Counted from the stretch's first letter, positions 1-15,418 are shown. The stretch: DNA of 64,000 bases from Pyrenopolyporus hunteri (GCA_902806595.1 CADCXC010000040.1:1-64000); one strand, 5' to 3'. Numbers and translations: made by a program. Notes: generated from the letters alone by a model not told the origin.

Positions 1-3000
1 TTAAGCGATTTTAAAAAATTCGCTTTAAATTTACGATATTATATATAGGTTATATCGATTACATATAACTATAATATCGGTATAAAATCGAATAAAACAT
101 AAGTTATTATATAATTACGTAATTATAACGACGCTACATTTTAATTAATTAAAATAATAAATACTTTAAACTTCAGATTATTTATAATTTTAATTATATA
201 TATTATTATATTATTTCGTATTATTATTTTATATATATTAAACGTATTAATAAATACATATATATATATTTAAATAATAAAATGAAAATATATTTAAATA
301 TATTAAACCCGTTTTTAATTTTTAATTTTTCTTTTTTTAAATATTTTTATTATACCTTTATTATTTAAACATTAATTTAACACTATATATTCAAATTAAT
401 ATAAATAATATAAACGTTAATACGTCGAATAATTTAATTTATAATTCGATTTTAATTTTATAATATAATTTATAATTTTATTTAACGAAAAATTTCTTAA
501 GTTAAAAAACTTTTAATCGTTTAATAAAATTAATAAATTTTATATATATTATAATAAATTTAAAGTAATATAAAATATTTTACCTATAAATTAATATTAA
601 TACGTATAAAACGTTTTAATTATATAAACGTTCGTTTTAATATTTTAAATACGTATTTTAATAATATAAATACGCGTATAAATATTCGATTCGACGTTTT
701 TAACGTTTATTTTAAAGTTTAATTCTAAGTATTATAAATTATTTTTTTATATTTTATATTTAATTTTTAAATGTTTTAATATTAATTGAAATTTTACTTT
801 AAAGATTATAATTTTTCGCGCGATTTATTAATAATTATATTACGATTTTCGGGGTTATATTTAAATTATTTATCGAAAATAATATTATTATTAAAATATT
901 ACGAGGTAAATCAATGGATAATATTCGGGGATTATTTAATAAATATTTATGTAATTAAATTATAATTAATATATTTTTCGATAAATTTCAATTAAATTAA
1001 ATTTTAAAGGTTTTAAATGTAAATTTTAACGGGATAAAGTCGATAAAATTTAAAAGGTTTTTAGTTATTAAAGTTATAAATAAGCGTTTATATTAATATT
1101 ATAACGTCGTTATAATATACATATAAAGAAAGAAAAAAAGTATATTAAAGTTTAACGCTTTTACGAGTCGTAATTTATATTTATATTTTTATTTTATAAT
1201 TAATAAAATGTTAATGTAATTTTAATTAAATTTAAATTTTACTCGTTTCGTTAATTAAATTAAATAAATAAATATAATGTTATAATTTTATTAAATAAAT
1301 TTTATTATTAAATTATAATAAATAAATTTAAATAATCGATAATAAATATAATAATATTTTACCGCTTTTATATATGGTTATATATTTATTTTAAATATAT
1401 AATAAATTTTATTTTATACGTAATTAAAAATAAATTTATATTCGAGTTTAAATTTTTTAACGTTTTTTTCGTTTTTATAAAATAATATAAGTTTATTTAA
1501 TATATTTTATATTATTTTTATTAAACGTTTTATAACTTACGATTTTAATAATTAATATATCGTATAATATTTATTTTAATTTTAAAAAAAAAAATTAAAG
1601 GTTTATTTATATATATATTAAATAAGTTAATTATAACGATATTTATATAATTAATATAATTTTATAGCTTTTATAACCGTATAAAAAATCGTTTAAACCG
1701 TTTATTTTTATATAATTAATCTATTTATTTTATTAATTTTACGTTTTAAATGTATATCGGCGGAAAATAATTAACGTATCGATTATATTAAATTATTTTT
1801 AATAATAAGTCGACGACGTAATCGTTAATTAAAATTTACACTTATTTATAATATATTATTAATATATTATTAAAAATATTTTTATTTTATATATTTAAAT
1901 TTATAGTTTTTACGTATTAATAAATAACGGTATAATTAATACGTAAATAAGTGCGATTTATAAAAGGTATATATAATTATTTTCGTATTTATAAATCGAA
2001 ATACGAATTTAATAAACGTACGTATATTTATTATTATTATAACGGCGGGGGTTTACGTTATTTATTTATAAATTCGTATATTTAAAAGAAAAAATTTAAA
2101 GCGATTATATTAATAATATATATAATAATATTAACTTTAATATTAACTTTAATTTTTACTTTAAACCTCGTATTTATATTAACGAGTTTTATAACTTTTT
2201 ACCGGTTAAAAATACGTAATTATAAAAAAAATATAAAAAGTAATATAAATATATAATAATTTTCGAATAAATTAACGTTTAAATAGATTTCGAAAATAAA
2301 TTAACGGTTTACATACGTTAAAAAAGAAAAAAAATAACGCGTTTAATATCGTTTATAAAAAGAAATAACGACGAAATCGTTAATAAAAAAAAAGTTTTAT
2401 TAAATAAAGTAATAAAATTCGTTTAAAATACGATTATATAAACTTATATCGTATATGTATTATATAAAATAAAAGGACGATAATAAAAATATATTTAATT
2501 ATTTTTAAATAATTTAATTATATAATATTTAAAATTTATTTTTTAATTTATATTTATTATAATAAAAAATAATTAATTAATTTTTTTTTATTTAAATAAA
2601 ATTTAAATAAATTATAACGTAATTTTATATTAATCGCGTTCGTAATAATATATCGCGTTTTAACTTTAATCGTATCGCGTATATAAATATTTATAAATTA
2701 AATAATATAAGTTTTAAAACGCGTTATCGATTCGTTTTCGTTAATTAATTTAATAAATTCGATCGACGATTAATTAAATTTTCGCTTTTTATTTTATATA
2801 TTAAATAAAAGTAAATAATTAATATCGAAAATAATATAATAAATCGAATTAATAAATATTTTAAAATAATTACCGTTAATAAAATTTAATACGGTAATAA
2901 AAGTTTTTATAATATTATTTAATAAAAGTAATGTTTTTTTAATTAATGATAAATTAAATTAATTATATTCGATGTTTTTTTATATTTTAAGTAATTTTAA

Positions 3001-6000
3001 TTATAAATAAACGTTAAATTATTTCGACGAAGTTATTTTTTCGATAATCAATGTATTTATAGTTTATTCGTTTCGTAATACGATTAATTTTAATTTTTCC
3101 TTTTATATCGTTCGTTCGATTATTTTATTAACGTTTAAAAACGAAATATTATTATCGGTGGAATTTTTAATAAAATTAATTAAATTTTCGGTAAAATTAA
3201 TAACAATATTCGAGGTTTTAAATGTTATAAAAATAAAATTTCGTTTAAAAATATCGACGTTAAAGTTATTTTAATTCGATATTAATAATAATTATAAAAA
3301 TTTTAATTAAATTTACGTTTATATTATAAATTTTAAATTTTAACGATAGCGTAAAATTTCGACGCGTTTTACGGTTTTTTAATAACGAATTAAATAATTT
3401 TAAAGGTTATTTTTATTACGGCTTTATTAACGAAGTTAAATTACGATCGATTTAAAAGTTAATAATTATATTAAACGTAAAACTTAATTTAATAAAAGTT
3501 TTAATTAAACGAATAAATATAATTTAACGAAAAAATAATTAAATAAAGGCGAGTTATTTAATTTAAAAAAAAATTAATTAAACGGGGGTATTTTAGTTTT
3601 TTTATCGGAAAATAAATTTACGAACGTTCGAAACGACGTTTTAATTTTTTCGTAAAATTAAAACCTTGTTTTTATATATAATTATATAAGTTTTATATAT
3701 TTTATTTTTAATTATATTTTTACGAAATTTTAAGGTATATTATTTTTATTAAATAAGTTATTTATTATTATTTTTTATAATTAACGATATTTATTACTTT
3801 TATTTTAAATATTTACGTTATTTTAACGTGTTAAACGAATTTTATATACTTAATATATTTATAAATTATACGTTCGTTAATTTTATATAAATTTAAAACG
3901 CTTTATTTTAATTAATATTATAACGTAATTTTATTCGAATATAAAAAATCGAAATATTAATCGTTTTAACGTAAACGTTTATTAAATAACTTTAAATTTC
4001 GTATCAATTAAATTTATAATTTTTATCGTTTCAATCGATATTAGTTTTTTTCTACCTTATTATCTTTATTAATACATATATAAAAATTATAAATATATAT
4101 ATATATTTTAAAATAAACCGTATTATAAATTCGATTATAAATCGATCGAATTTTTATAATTTAATGTTTCTTTTATTACGTTAAATTTTAAATTTATTTA
4201 AATAAAAATTATTTTAAAATTATATTCGATAAACGGCTTATATCTTAATTATTTTTTCGATTATATTAATTTTCGATTACAAGTTTTAAAACGGCGTATT
4301 TAAAAATAATTTACGCGATAATAAAATGTTTTAACCGTAAAATATAACGTTTAAATTATTAAATTACGTAACGGGTAAATTATTTTATAAAATAAAAAAT
4401 ATTCCGTTAAAAATATCGTAATCGTATCGTTAAATTAAATATTAAACGAAGTAATTAAATTTTCGTACGAAAGTTAATAATTATTTATAAAATTAATAAT
4501 TAAAAATAATAAAATTTATAATAAAAATAATAAATTTTACGATTCGTTTCGAAATAAAATTTAAAAATTATTTTATATATTATTATATAATTAAAATTAT
4601 TTTCGTAAAATTCGAAATATATAACATTTTTCGACATCGTTAAAAATAAATAATAATATATAATATAAAATAATAATAAAGTAGAAATTAAAATAAATAA
4701 AAAACGATTTTTTTAATATTTAATTTATTAAATTTATAAAAAAATATCGAAGTTATAACTTTTAATAAATATATAAATAATATAATTAATAATTATAAAA
4801 GTTAAAATATATATTTTATTTTTTATATATATAAAATCGTTATTTCGCGCGTTTTCGTAAATTAAATTAAAAAGTAATTTACGTTAATTAATTAATTTTA
4901 TATTAAAATTTACCGATCTCAATTATAATATTAAAATAAAACGTATCGTAAAAATTTTACATTAAAAACGACAAATAAATTTTTACGAAAAAAATACATA
5001 AATTTATTAAATATTTAACGATTTAATTATATTTAAATATATTTTAATATCGTAATTAAACGCGAATTTATTCGAAAAAATTAACGGGAAAAATTAAAAT
5101 ATTATTATATATGTTAATAAATTAACTTTATAAAATATAATAATATAAATTAAACGTAATTTTATAATTTAAAAAGTTTAAGTTTTTTTTATTATAACGT
5201 TAAATATATAATTAATTAATTAAATATATTTAAATATAATAATAAAATTATAATAATAAAATCGTAAAATTATTTATAAATAAATGCGTTTTAATATACA
5301 TATAATAAATAAAAATATATAAGTTTTATTTATAATTATATTAATAATGTTTATATAATTTAAAAAAAGGTTCGAAAATTTATATATTATTATTTATATA
5401 ATTTTATTTAAGTATATATCGAATTTTATATAGTTATTTTTTATTACGACGTTATTTATAAAAACGGTTATAAATTAACGAAATATTTCGATAAATTAAT
5501 ATAATAATCGATTTATTATATCGAAACTAAATTAATAAAACTTTATATATTACGTTTTTATATATTAAATATATATTATAAAAACTTTTACGAAAAAATA
5601 ATATTTTATAAAAATTATTATAAAATCGTTTATATTAAATATATTTTTAATGAATATATAAACCGATATATATTATTTTAAACGATCGTTAACGGATATT
5701 TATTACCGGCCGTTTTAGAAGGTTTTACGTATTTTTAAAACCGGGGAATTTTTTTCGCGTTTCGATAAACGTTTTTTTTCGATAACGTCGAAAAACGTTA
5801 TACGTTTTAATTTTAACCTCGAATTTTCATTAAAATAATAACGGTTCGAAAATAAATACGTTTTATTAAAGTCGACTTATTATTATAATTAGGTTAAAAT
5901 TTAAAGTTTTATTATATTATATATATACGAAAGGTTTTAATTTTAAAAAAGTTAATTTTATATAATAATAAACGGTAAATACTTTATATATACCCCGTAA

Positions 6001-8224
6001 AATTTATATTATATTTAATATAAATAATAATAATTATATTAATTAAATAAATCGATATTAATAATACAAAACTCGTATTTTATAAATTTTAATATATTTA
6101 CTTATTTATAAAATTATTTATATTTTAATATAATGTTAAAATCGTTTTAAACTATTATACGTTAATTTAAAATTTAAATAATTATTTAAAAATTAAATTA
6201 TTTAATAGTATTTAATAAATAAAAATTTTAAAACAAAATATTATAAAAATTTCGAAAAAATATAATATTATCATTAATCGACGGTTTTTTAACGATACTT
6301 TAATAAATAAAATATTTATAAAAATAAATTAAATATAAATAACGTTAAAAGAATTTTAAACTTTTTAATATCAAACTTTTATATATTTAAATTATTAATT
6401 ATTTAAAATTTAAAAAACTTAAAATTAATTTATTTTTATAATTTTTATAACGTAAATTACGATAATAAAAAAAATGTCGATATAACTCGATGTTTTATAT
6501 CGAAGAATTTATTTAATTTATACGTTATTTTTTTTACGAAAAAAACTTTTACGATAATAAAATTTTATTTCGACTTAATTAATAAAATTTTAATATTAAT
6601 AAAGCGTTTTTTATTCGTATTAAAATCGAAAATAATATAAAAAAAAAATTAATAATTTAATCGAACGAGTATATAATATATTTAAAATACACGAATTTTT
6701 TAAAAATTATAAATAAGTTTTAAACGCTTTCAAAAACTTAAAAAAAAATAATATTTTCGAACGCATTCGTCGAAATATTTAATTTTTAATTACGAAAAAT
6801 ATAGTTTATATTATATATCGATAATTTTATTCGAAAATTATACGGTAATAAATTAACGATAAATTAAACATAAAACGAAAAATACGTAAAAAGTTTATAA
6901 TTTTAAAATTTAATTATATTTAATTTATAAATAAATATTATAAATTAAATTTCGCTAAATTCGAAATTTATACGTATATTAACGCGTATTTCCGTAAAAT
7001 ATTATAAATTAATGTAAATAAATATAATTTTCGACTTTTAAATATATTAAATTAATTTTTTTTTATTATTTTCGAATTAAAAATCCGATTATAATATATG
7101 CGAATAAATTATAAAATCGAAACTTTTTTTATAATTTAAACGTAATTTTAATTAATTATAATTTAAAAATCGTCGATAATTATATAAAATTCGAATAAAA
7201 TTAAAAAAATTAAAATATAAAATTATCAAATTTCAAATTTATATAAATAAAAAACGAATAAATAAAATCGAAAAATCGAATAATAATAATTATAATTATT
7301 AATTAACGTAATTTCGCGTTAAATTATATATATTAAAAAATGTAATTATTTTTATTTTTTTTTTTTTTTTTATAATTAATAATTTTAAAATTATTTCGAC
7401 GAATTTTATAAAATTTAATTATTTAATAAAAGGAATTTAATTAATTAAATCGCGTTATATATTATATATAAAAATATAATAAAATAAAAAATTATCGATT
7501 TTATATATTAATAAAATAATCACCGTATTAAATTTCAATTAAATAAAAATTATATTATTATCGATTATATAAATATAATGTAGTTAAATTTAAGAAAAAT
7601 TAATGTAAAAAATTACGTTATAAATTTAAAATACGATTTTAAATTAATATAATTAATATAAAAAATAAAAAAATTATTAATCGAATATAATTTTAACGGT
7701 TTTTTAACATTAAAAACGTAATAATTATATAATAAATAATTTATAATTTATTCGTTAAAACTTATTAATAATATAATACATTTTTATATATAAAATTATA
7801 TAACTTTAAAAAAATACTTTAAATAATATATAATTAAAAATCGAAAATTAAAATTAAAATTTAATAAAATTTTAAATAATAAGTTTTTATAATATAAATA
7901 ATAATTAAAATTATATAAAAAAAATATAAATATTATTTAAACGAACGTATTTAAAAACGAGGATATAAACGTAATATAATTTAATATAAATGTTTATAAA
8001 ATTTAATAAAAAATATATTAATTAACATTTAATTATTTTAAAATAAATTACATAAAAATAATTTAAAAGATTTTTTTTACGAAAGGTATAATTATTTCGT
8101 ATTAAAAAGGTATAAAAAGTAAAAAAATAAAATTTCATTTAAAAAATACGAAAATATAATATTCGTATAATCGTATATATCGAGGTAGGTACGGTAATAA
8201 AATTAATAAAAATTATAAATATTA

Positions 8225-8335
8225 TAAAATTATAATAAAAAATCGTAAAAAACGTCGTAAAAAAAGTCGTAAAAAAAATCGTAAAATAAAATCGCGATAT
8301 TAAATCGTAAAAAAAACCGTAAAAAGAAATTATAA
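8225..8335. repeat. Short tandem repeat, cgtaaaaaaa-type unit
   Basis: A run of about nine imperfect copies of a roughly 10-14 bp unit of the form (a/g)tcgtaaaaaa, inside AT-rich block 1. Units vary in A-tract length and in the base before tcg. Confidence 0.6.
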
Positions 8336-9305
8336 TTATTTTATTATAAATATATATTAAATACTTTAATTAATAATTAACATATATATTTAAATTAAAA
8401 GTTAAAAGTAATTAAATAATTCGTATAAAAATATAATTATTTTTTTTATTATATAATTAATTTTATTATAATAATAAAAAATATAATAAAAGATTTTAAT
8501 AAAAAGTTATATTATATTTTATTAAAATTATAATTAAAAATATTTCGATAAAAACGCGTTATTTAATATTTTATATAAATTTACGATAAAAAAATTAAAA
8601 TTAATAATAATTTAATTTTATCTTTATTAATTAAATATATATTAATTTAATATTTAATTAAATACTTTTCGTATAATAATTATTAATATTTTATAAATAT
8701 ATATATATTTACGTATATAAAAAATCGTTTAATATACGTAAATATACACGTATACATTATTTTAAAAATTTAAATAAAAAGTTTAATAACCGCTTTACTA
8801 CTTTAATTATAATTTTATATACCTATTTTAAATATTTAAATATATATAAAATAAAATAACAAAATCATATTTAAATTTATTATCGATTATTCGACTTTAC
8901 TTAAAAAAACTTCAAAATATATTTTAATTTTTTTTTAAGTAAAAAAAAATTTAATTACGTAAAAATTTACGAGCTACATTTCCTACGTTATATAAATTAT
9001 ACGTTACGTTAATAAATTACGCGTACGTTACGTTAAACGATTCATATTACGCGTTTATTTAATTAATTAAACCGTTTTATTAAATGTTATATTATTATAT
9101 TTAAAATTATTCGTATTTTAATAAACGATTTTATTAATTAAATTAATTTAATTAAATAAATCGAATTAAATAAATTTATACGAAAAATTTAAATTATATA
9201 AATTTAATTATATAAATTTAATTTTAATTTAACATATAATTTTATTTAAAAAATTCGAATCGAATAAATTTAATTATATACATTTAATTATATAAATTTA
9301 TATTA

Positions 9306-9567
9306 AACAAATAAAAGGTCGTTAATTAATAACCGAAAAATTATTATATAATTATATAATAAAAATATAAAAATAAATAAAATTAATTAAATTATATATA
9401 TATAAAAGTTATAAATAAATTAATTTCGTATTAATCGATATTTATATTACTTTTAAAATTTATACTTTAAATGTCCGTTACGTAAAATAATAAAATATTT
9501 AATAAAATATATTTACCGTTATTATCGTTACGATAAATATTTTAATACGAAATTACATTATTATAAT
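9306..9567 (+). repeat. Dispersed LTR-like repeat, copy A
   Basis: About 260 bp beginning near gtcgttaattaataaccg and ending near ttaatacgaaattacatta. Internal landmarks are ttataaataaattaatttcg, attaatcgatatttatatta and taaatgtccgttacg. The same ordered landmarks recur at 12320-12582 (+), 13098-13366 (-) and 57465-57730 (+), with differences that are mainly C/T or G/A. It is probably a solo LTR or transposon end degraded by RIP. Confidence 0.65.
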
Positions 9568-9659
9568 TTAATTATATAAATTTAATTTTAATTCGACGTA
9601 TTTTTCGTAATAAAAATCTTTCGAATTATATATTTAAAATTAAATATAAAAAATCATAC

Positions 9660-10446
9660 GAATAAATTTTCGCGACGATTTTTTCGAAAAATAATATAAA
9701 ATAATATAAAGTAAATTTTCGCGACGATTTTTTAAAAATAATATAAAATAAACTTTCGTAACGATTTTTTAAAAATAATATAAAGTAATATAAAATAAAC
9801 TTTACGACGGTTTTTAAAAATAATATAAAGTAAATTTTCGTAACGATTTTTCGAAAAATAATATAAAATAATATAAAATAAACTTTCGCGACGGTTTTTT
9901 TAAAAATAATATAAAGTAAATTTTCGCGATAATTTTTTCGAAAAATAATATAAAATAATATAAAATAAATTTTCGCAACGATTTTTTTAAAAATAATATA
10001 AAGTAAACTTTTACGACGGTTTTTTCGAAAAGTAATATAAAATAATATAGAATAAACTTTTATAACGGCTTTTTTAAAAGTAATATAAAATAAATTTTTA
10101 CGACGATTTTTTCGAAAAATAATATAAAGTAATATAAAATAAACTTTTACGACGGTTTTTTTAAAAATAATATAAAATAAATTTTCGCGACGGTTTTTTC
10201 GAAAAATAATATAAAATAATATAAAATAAATTTTCGCGACGATTTTTTTAAAGGTAATATAAAATAAACTTTTATAACGATTTTTTCGAAAAATAATATA
10301 AAATAATATAAGGTAAATTTTCGCGACGATTTTTTTAAAAATAATATAAAATAAATTTTTACGACGGTTTTTTCGAAAAATAATATAAAATAATATAAAG
10401 TAAATTTTTACGATAATTTTTTTAAAAATAATATAAAATAAACTTT
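9660..10446. repeat. Minisatellite, compound unit of about 90 bp
   Basis: About 790 bp of alternating related subunits. The longer (about 49 bp) holds a doubled aataatataaa core, then taaattttcgcgacgatttt and ttcgaaa. The shorter (about 40 bp) has a single core and a tttaaaa junction. Together they make a higher-order repeat of about 90 bp in roughly nine copies. Copies differ mostly at cg/ta positions (cgcgacg, cgtaacg, cgcgata, tacgacg), so mutation continued after the array expanded. Confidence 0.8.
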
Positions 10447-12039
10447 TATAAAAATTAAAAAATATTATAAAAATTATATTAAAAATTATATAATTATAAA
10501 TATAATCGTAAAATTCGTAAAAAACCGAGGTTTAAAAAGTCGCGATTTTATATAAATAAATAAATAATAAAACCGCCCTTCGATTTATTAACGATTATTT
10601 AATAAAACGAAAATTCGTTTAATTATTCGAATATATAATTATATAATTTACATTTAAAATTTAACCTTATTATTTAACCGACGTTTATTATTTTAATTAA
10701 ATAAATAAATATTTCATTTATTTTTTTTATTTATTATTTCGTCATTTAAAAATAAAATTTTAAACTTCGTTATTTTTCGCGATTAAATCATTCGTACGAC
10801 TTTATATTATTAATATCGAATCGATTAAATTTTTTTTATTATACGTTTTTATTTACCATCTCAAATATTTTAACGTATATTAATTTTTTTTAAAGTTTTT
10901 TACGTTAAATATTAATAACGTCGATTATAATTTAACGTATTATATTTATTATATAATAATCGATAATATTTAAATTATTAAAAATAATGTAAATCGTTTT
11001 TATTTTAATATATTTAATAAAATAAACGGTTTACGATTTATTCGATTTAATAATAATATTTTATTTAATGAAAAATATTAATTTTACGTTTTTTAATTTT
11101 TCGACGATTTTATAAATATATTATAATTTATTAATATTATTTTTATTATTATTATTATATATTAATTATCGAATATAAATTTTTATTCGATTATTTCGAA
11201 CTTCGATTATTAAATATTCTTTTATAATAATTTACTTTTATTTTAATAAAACTTCGATATTTTATTTATTTTTAATTATAAAGTTTAATATTTAAAGACA
11301 AAAAAACGGGAAAATACGGTAAACCGTAATAAATATTATCAAATTATATAAGTTTTTTACGATTATAAATAAATTTATTTCGTTTTTAAAAAATAAAAAC
11401 TTTAATTTAATTATAATAAAATAGATATTTACGGTTAAATAACGGTGTCTTTTATATAAAATATTAATAATATTATTTTTTTTATATTAATATTTATAAT
11501 ATATTCGACGTAAAAAAATTTATATTAATTTTTAAGTTAAAAAATAACGATTACGTATTAATATTTTATATATTTTATACGCCGTAATTATTACATAAAT
11601 AAAAAACTTTATTTTATAATAAAAAAATTTATTAAATTTACGATGTTAATTTTAAATATTTATTTACTTAATTTATATAAATTATTTTTAATAATAAAAT
11701 TACGCGACTTTTCGAATTTTTAAAAACGAAACGATTCGTATTTTTCGTTTTTTAAAATGTTAATAATAACGATAATTTAATTATAAAATTATAGTTATAT
11801 TTTTTATTACAAATTTCTTCGATTTTTAAAAACGAATCTTTTACTTTTAAAAACGTTTTCGTTTTAAATTAATAACCGTAACCGCGATAATAATAGCGAT
11901 TTTAACGACGTTAAAAATAAACTTTATTAACATTATTTTATTAATAAAAAATTATAATCCGTTAAAATAATAAAATTATAACCTTTTATTTAACGATAAT
12001 AATAATAATAACGAATTTAAAAAATCGTTTCGCGGTTAA

Positions 12040-12320
12040 AAATAAAATGCCCCGGTTATTTAAATCGATTAATAATATTATAAATAATAATAATAATATA
12101 AATAATAAAAATAATGACGTTAATTTAAAAATTTATAATGTCGATTTAAAATAAATTATTTTTTTAAATATATAAAATAATATTAAATTATCGATACGAT
12201 ATAAATAATATAAATAATAAATATAAATACGTAAATAAATAATAATATATATAATAAAAATAAATACGATAATAATAATAATATAATAATAATAATAATA
12301 ACGACGATAATTATAATTAT
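12040..12320. repeat. ATA/AAT trinucleotide-rich stretch
   Basis: Imperfect aataataat and ataataata microsatellite with scattered cgat units, lying directly upstream of LTR-like copy B. Confidence 0.6.
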
Positions 12321-12582
12321 TAAACGAATAAAAAATCGTTAATAAATAATTAAAAAATTATTATATAATCGTATAATAAAAAATACGAAATAAAGTAAAT
12401 TAATTAAATTATATATATTTAAAAATTATAAATAAATTAACTTTATATTAATCGATATTTATATTTATTTTAAAAATATATATTTTAAATTTTCGTTACA
12501 TAAAACGACGAAATACTTAATAAAAATATATTTATTATTATTATTATTACGATAAATACTTTAATATAAAATTATATTATTA
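12320..12582 (+). repeat. Dispersed LTR-like repeat, copy B
   Basis: Same ordered landmarks as the copy at 9306-9567: aaaatcgttaataaataatt at the start, attaactttatattaatcg in the middle, a run of tatt units, and ataaatactttaatataaaa at the end. It is more degraded than the copy at 57465-57730. Confidence 0.6.
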
Positions 12583-12934
12583 TAATAATTTTAATATTTT
12601 ATATTTATATTAATTTTTAAATCGTCGTTTATATCGTCGTTTATATTACCGTTTATATTATTATTTTCGATATTTACTTTAATATACGAATATATTTTAT
12701 ATAAAGTTATTTAAATTACGTAACGATACAATAAACCCCCGTAAAATACCCTACTTTAATTTTATTAACTTTACGATATTACGAAGCAAAATTTAAATAT
12801 TAAAAATTAATTATATTAATTTTATAAAAAATTAAAAAAAAAAAAATTAAAAAATAATTCGAAAACTTACGATTTAATATATATATAATACGGCAAATTA
12901 CTTCGTATTTTATTATTTTATAAAGTTAAAATAT

Positions 12935-13097
12935 AACGAAATTAATAAATTCGATAAAATTTAATATAATATATAATATTAAAAATTAAAAATCGAATTT
13001 TATTAATATTATATATATATATAAAAAAAAAAAAAAATTAAATTACGATTTTATATATAAGCTTCGACGACGTATTCGACCGAAATTTTAATGTCGA
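12935..13097 (-). repeat. Second dispersed repeat family, copy 1 (inverted)
   Basis: On the minus strand this reads through a poly-T tract and a taaaatcg core equivalent to the ccgcggttt box seen in less mutated copies. Counterparts are at 13415-13605 (+), 43023-43140 (+) and 43505-43680 (-). The shared block is attaaaaattaaaaatcgaa, an A-tract, then ttatatataagcttcgacg. Confidence 0.55.
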
Positions 13098-13366
13098 TAT
13101 AATAATATAATTTAATATTAAAGTATTTATTATAACGATAATAATAATAAATATACTTTTATTAAATATTTCGTCGTTTTATACAACGGAAATTTAAAAT
13201 ATAAACTTTTAAAAAAAGTATAAATATTAATTAATACGAAGTTAATTTATTTATAATTTTTATATATATATAATTTAATTAATTTTTTTTATTTTCGTAT
13301 TTTTTATTATATAATTATATAATAATTTTTCGATTATTAATTAACGATCTTTTATTTATTTAATAT
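13098..13366 (-). repeat. Dispersed LTR-like repeat, copy C (inverted)
   Basis: Reverse-complement copy of the repeat at 9306-9567. It reads ttaatacgaagttaatttat centrally on the plus strand and ends at cgattattaattaacgatct. A partial second start (ttcggttattaattaacgat) follows at about 13390, suggesting a nested or truncated duplicate. Confidence 0.6.
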
Positions 13367-13414
13367 TAATTTACGATCGTATAATAATTTTTCGGTTATT
13401 AATTAACGATTTAT

Positions 13415-13605
13415 TACAATTCGATGCAATAAACTTAACCTTATTAAATAACCGATATCGAATTTCCGGTCGAATGCGCCGTCGAAACTTAAATATAAAA
13501 CCGCGGTTTTTCGAACTACGATTTAATTTTTTTTTTTTTTTTTTTATAATATTAACGAAATTTTATTTTTAATTTTTAATATTTCGTATCGTGTTACGAT
13601 TTTTT
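13415..13605 (+). repeat. Second dispersed repeat family, copy 2
   Basis: Begins near attcgatgcaataaactta, carries the box aaaccgcggtttttcgaact, then a poly-T tract and tttttaatttttaatatttc. Copy 1 lies in opposite orientation upstream with LTR-like copy C between them, giving an inverted pair about 670 bp across. The better preserved GC-containing core makes this one of the least mutated copies. Confidence 0.6.
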
Positions 13606-15185
13606 ATTTACTTAATAATCGATTATTTAATAAAGTTAAATTAATTATATCGAATCGTAATATTTATTATTTATTAATTTAATTAACTTTTATAAAAAAA
13701 AATATTAAAATATAATAAATTAAATTTTATATTTTTAGATTTATAATATATATAATCGTAATAATAATTATTTTTAAAATATATTTCGAAACTATTAAAA
13801 ATTCGTTTCGAATTTAATTTTTTTTTTAAAAAAATTAAACGAATTTATTTAAATTTTAAAACGATTATATTACGAGTTTTAATTTTATAAATTATATTAT
13901 ACGTTTAACGAAAAAGCGTAAATTATATCGAATAAATATTAATTAATTAATTAATTATTTAAACGCGTTATTTATTTATTTTTTTTTAATTTATTTTTTT
14001 ATAATAATATTTATTAATTTTTAATAAAAATATATTTAATAAACATTATTACGTAATATTTAATTTTATAATCGTATATTTATATTATTTTAAAATACGA
14101 TATATTAATTATTATATTTTAATATTTTTTTTTATAAAAAAACGATTCGATTAATAAATAACGTAAAAAATTATTCGCGTTATAAATAATTTTTTTATTT
14201 AAAAAGATTTATTATTTAACTTTTAATTCGATTATATTATAATTACGTAATTTTATAAACTAATATTATTTTTTATAAATTAACTTTTATTAATTATAAA
14301 AATTTCGAATATAATATTATATTTTTCTTTTAATTTAACGTTAATTAATTTTAACGAAAAAAATTTAATAACGAACGCGACGTTATTTACAATTAATTTT
14401 AATAATAAAAATACTTTTTTTAAAAAACGTTATTAATTAAACTTATATTAAATAATATAATTTTATTTTAATTTTATTAAAAAAAATATTTATTATTATT
14501 TTAAATTTAAATTTAACGATACGATATAAACCGCGATATTTTAATTATAATATTTAAAATAACGATAATATTTTCGCTTTTTTTTTTTTGAAACTTTTAA
14601 TTTTATATTAAACGGAAATAATAAAACGAATAAACTTCGATAATTATTAATTAAATTAAATAATTATTTAATTTATTTATAATTTTAAATATATAAAAAT
14701 ACGATTAAATACGTATATTAATTTAAACTTAAATATTCCTTTTATAACTTTTACGTTTTCGTTAATAAATTTTAAAATTATTAATAATAAATCGAAAAAA
14801 AAAAAAAATTATTAAATAATTTATAAATAATAACATTTTTTTAATTATTATAAATCGCTCGTTTAACTTTTAATATACGGTTATTATAAAAACCCCCTAT
14901 TAATTATACCTTATAATACGCGATTAATTAATATAACGAAATCGAACGTTCGAATTACCTTTCGAAGCTTAAAATTTAAATTCGAATATATATTTAATAA
15001 AATATTTATTATTTTTATAAATATTAATCGCGTTTATATAATTACTTTTAATAATAGAAATAAATGTAAACGAATTCGATTTAAATAATCGTATCGAATT
15101 AATAAAATTATAAAACGATGGTTTTTTTATAAATTTAACTTCGTTAATAAAAACGAAATTATCGTTTCGAATACGTTTTTTTTCG

Positions 15186-15418
15186 CAGTTATTATTAAAA
15201 TTAATTAAACTTTTACATCTTTTAAATTTTAATTTATAATAAATTAAATTTATAAAAGCTCGATTTTTTTAAAAATAATTAATATCGAAATTATCATCGA
15301 TATATCCGCCGTTATTAAAATTAAATCGATTTTTATATTTTTCGAATTTTAATTTATAATAAATTAAATTTATAAAAACTCGATACTTTTTAAAATATCG
15401 TTAATACCGAAAATATTT
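15186..15418. repeat. Tandem duplication of about 120 bp
   Basis: Two adjacent copies share gttatta..aaaattaa, tttaattttaatttataata, aattaaatttataaaa and ctcgat at an offset of about 122 bp. They may be a decayed coding repeat or a duplicated transposon segment. Confidence 0.55.

Noticed and set aside
8225..8335. CRISPR-like regular repeat
   Set aside because: Units are short, contiguous and without unique spacers; the context is fungal RIP DNA.
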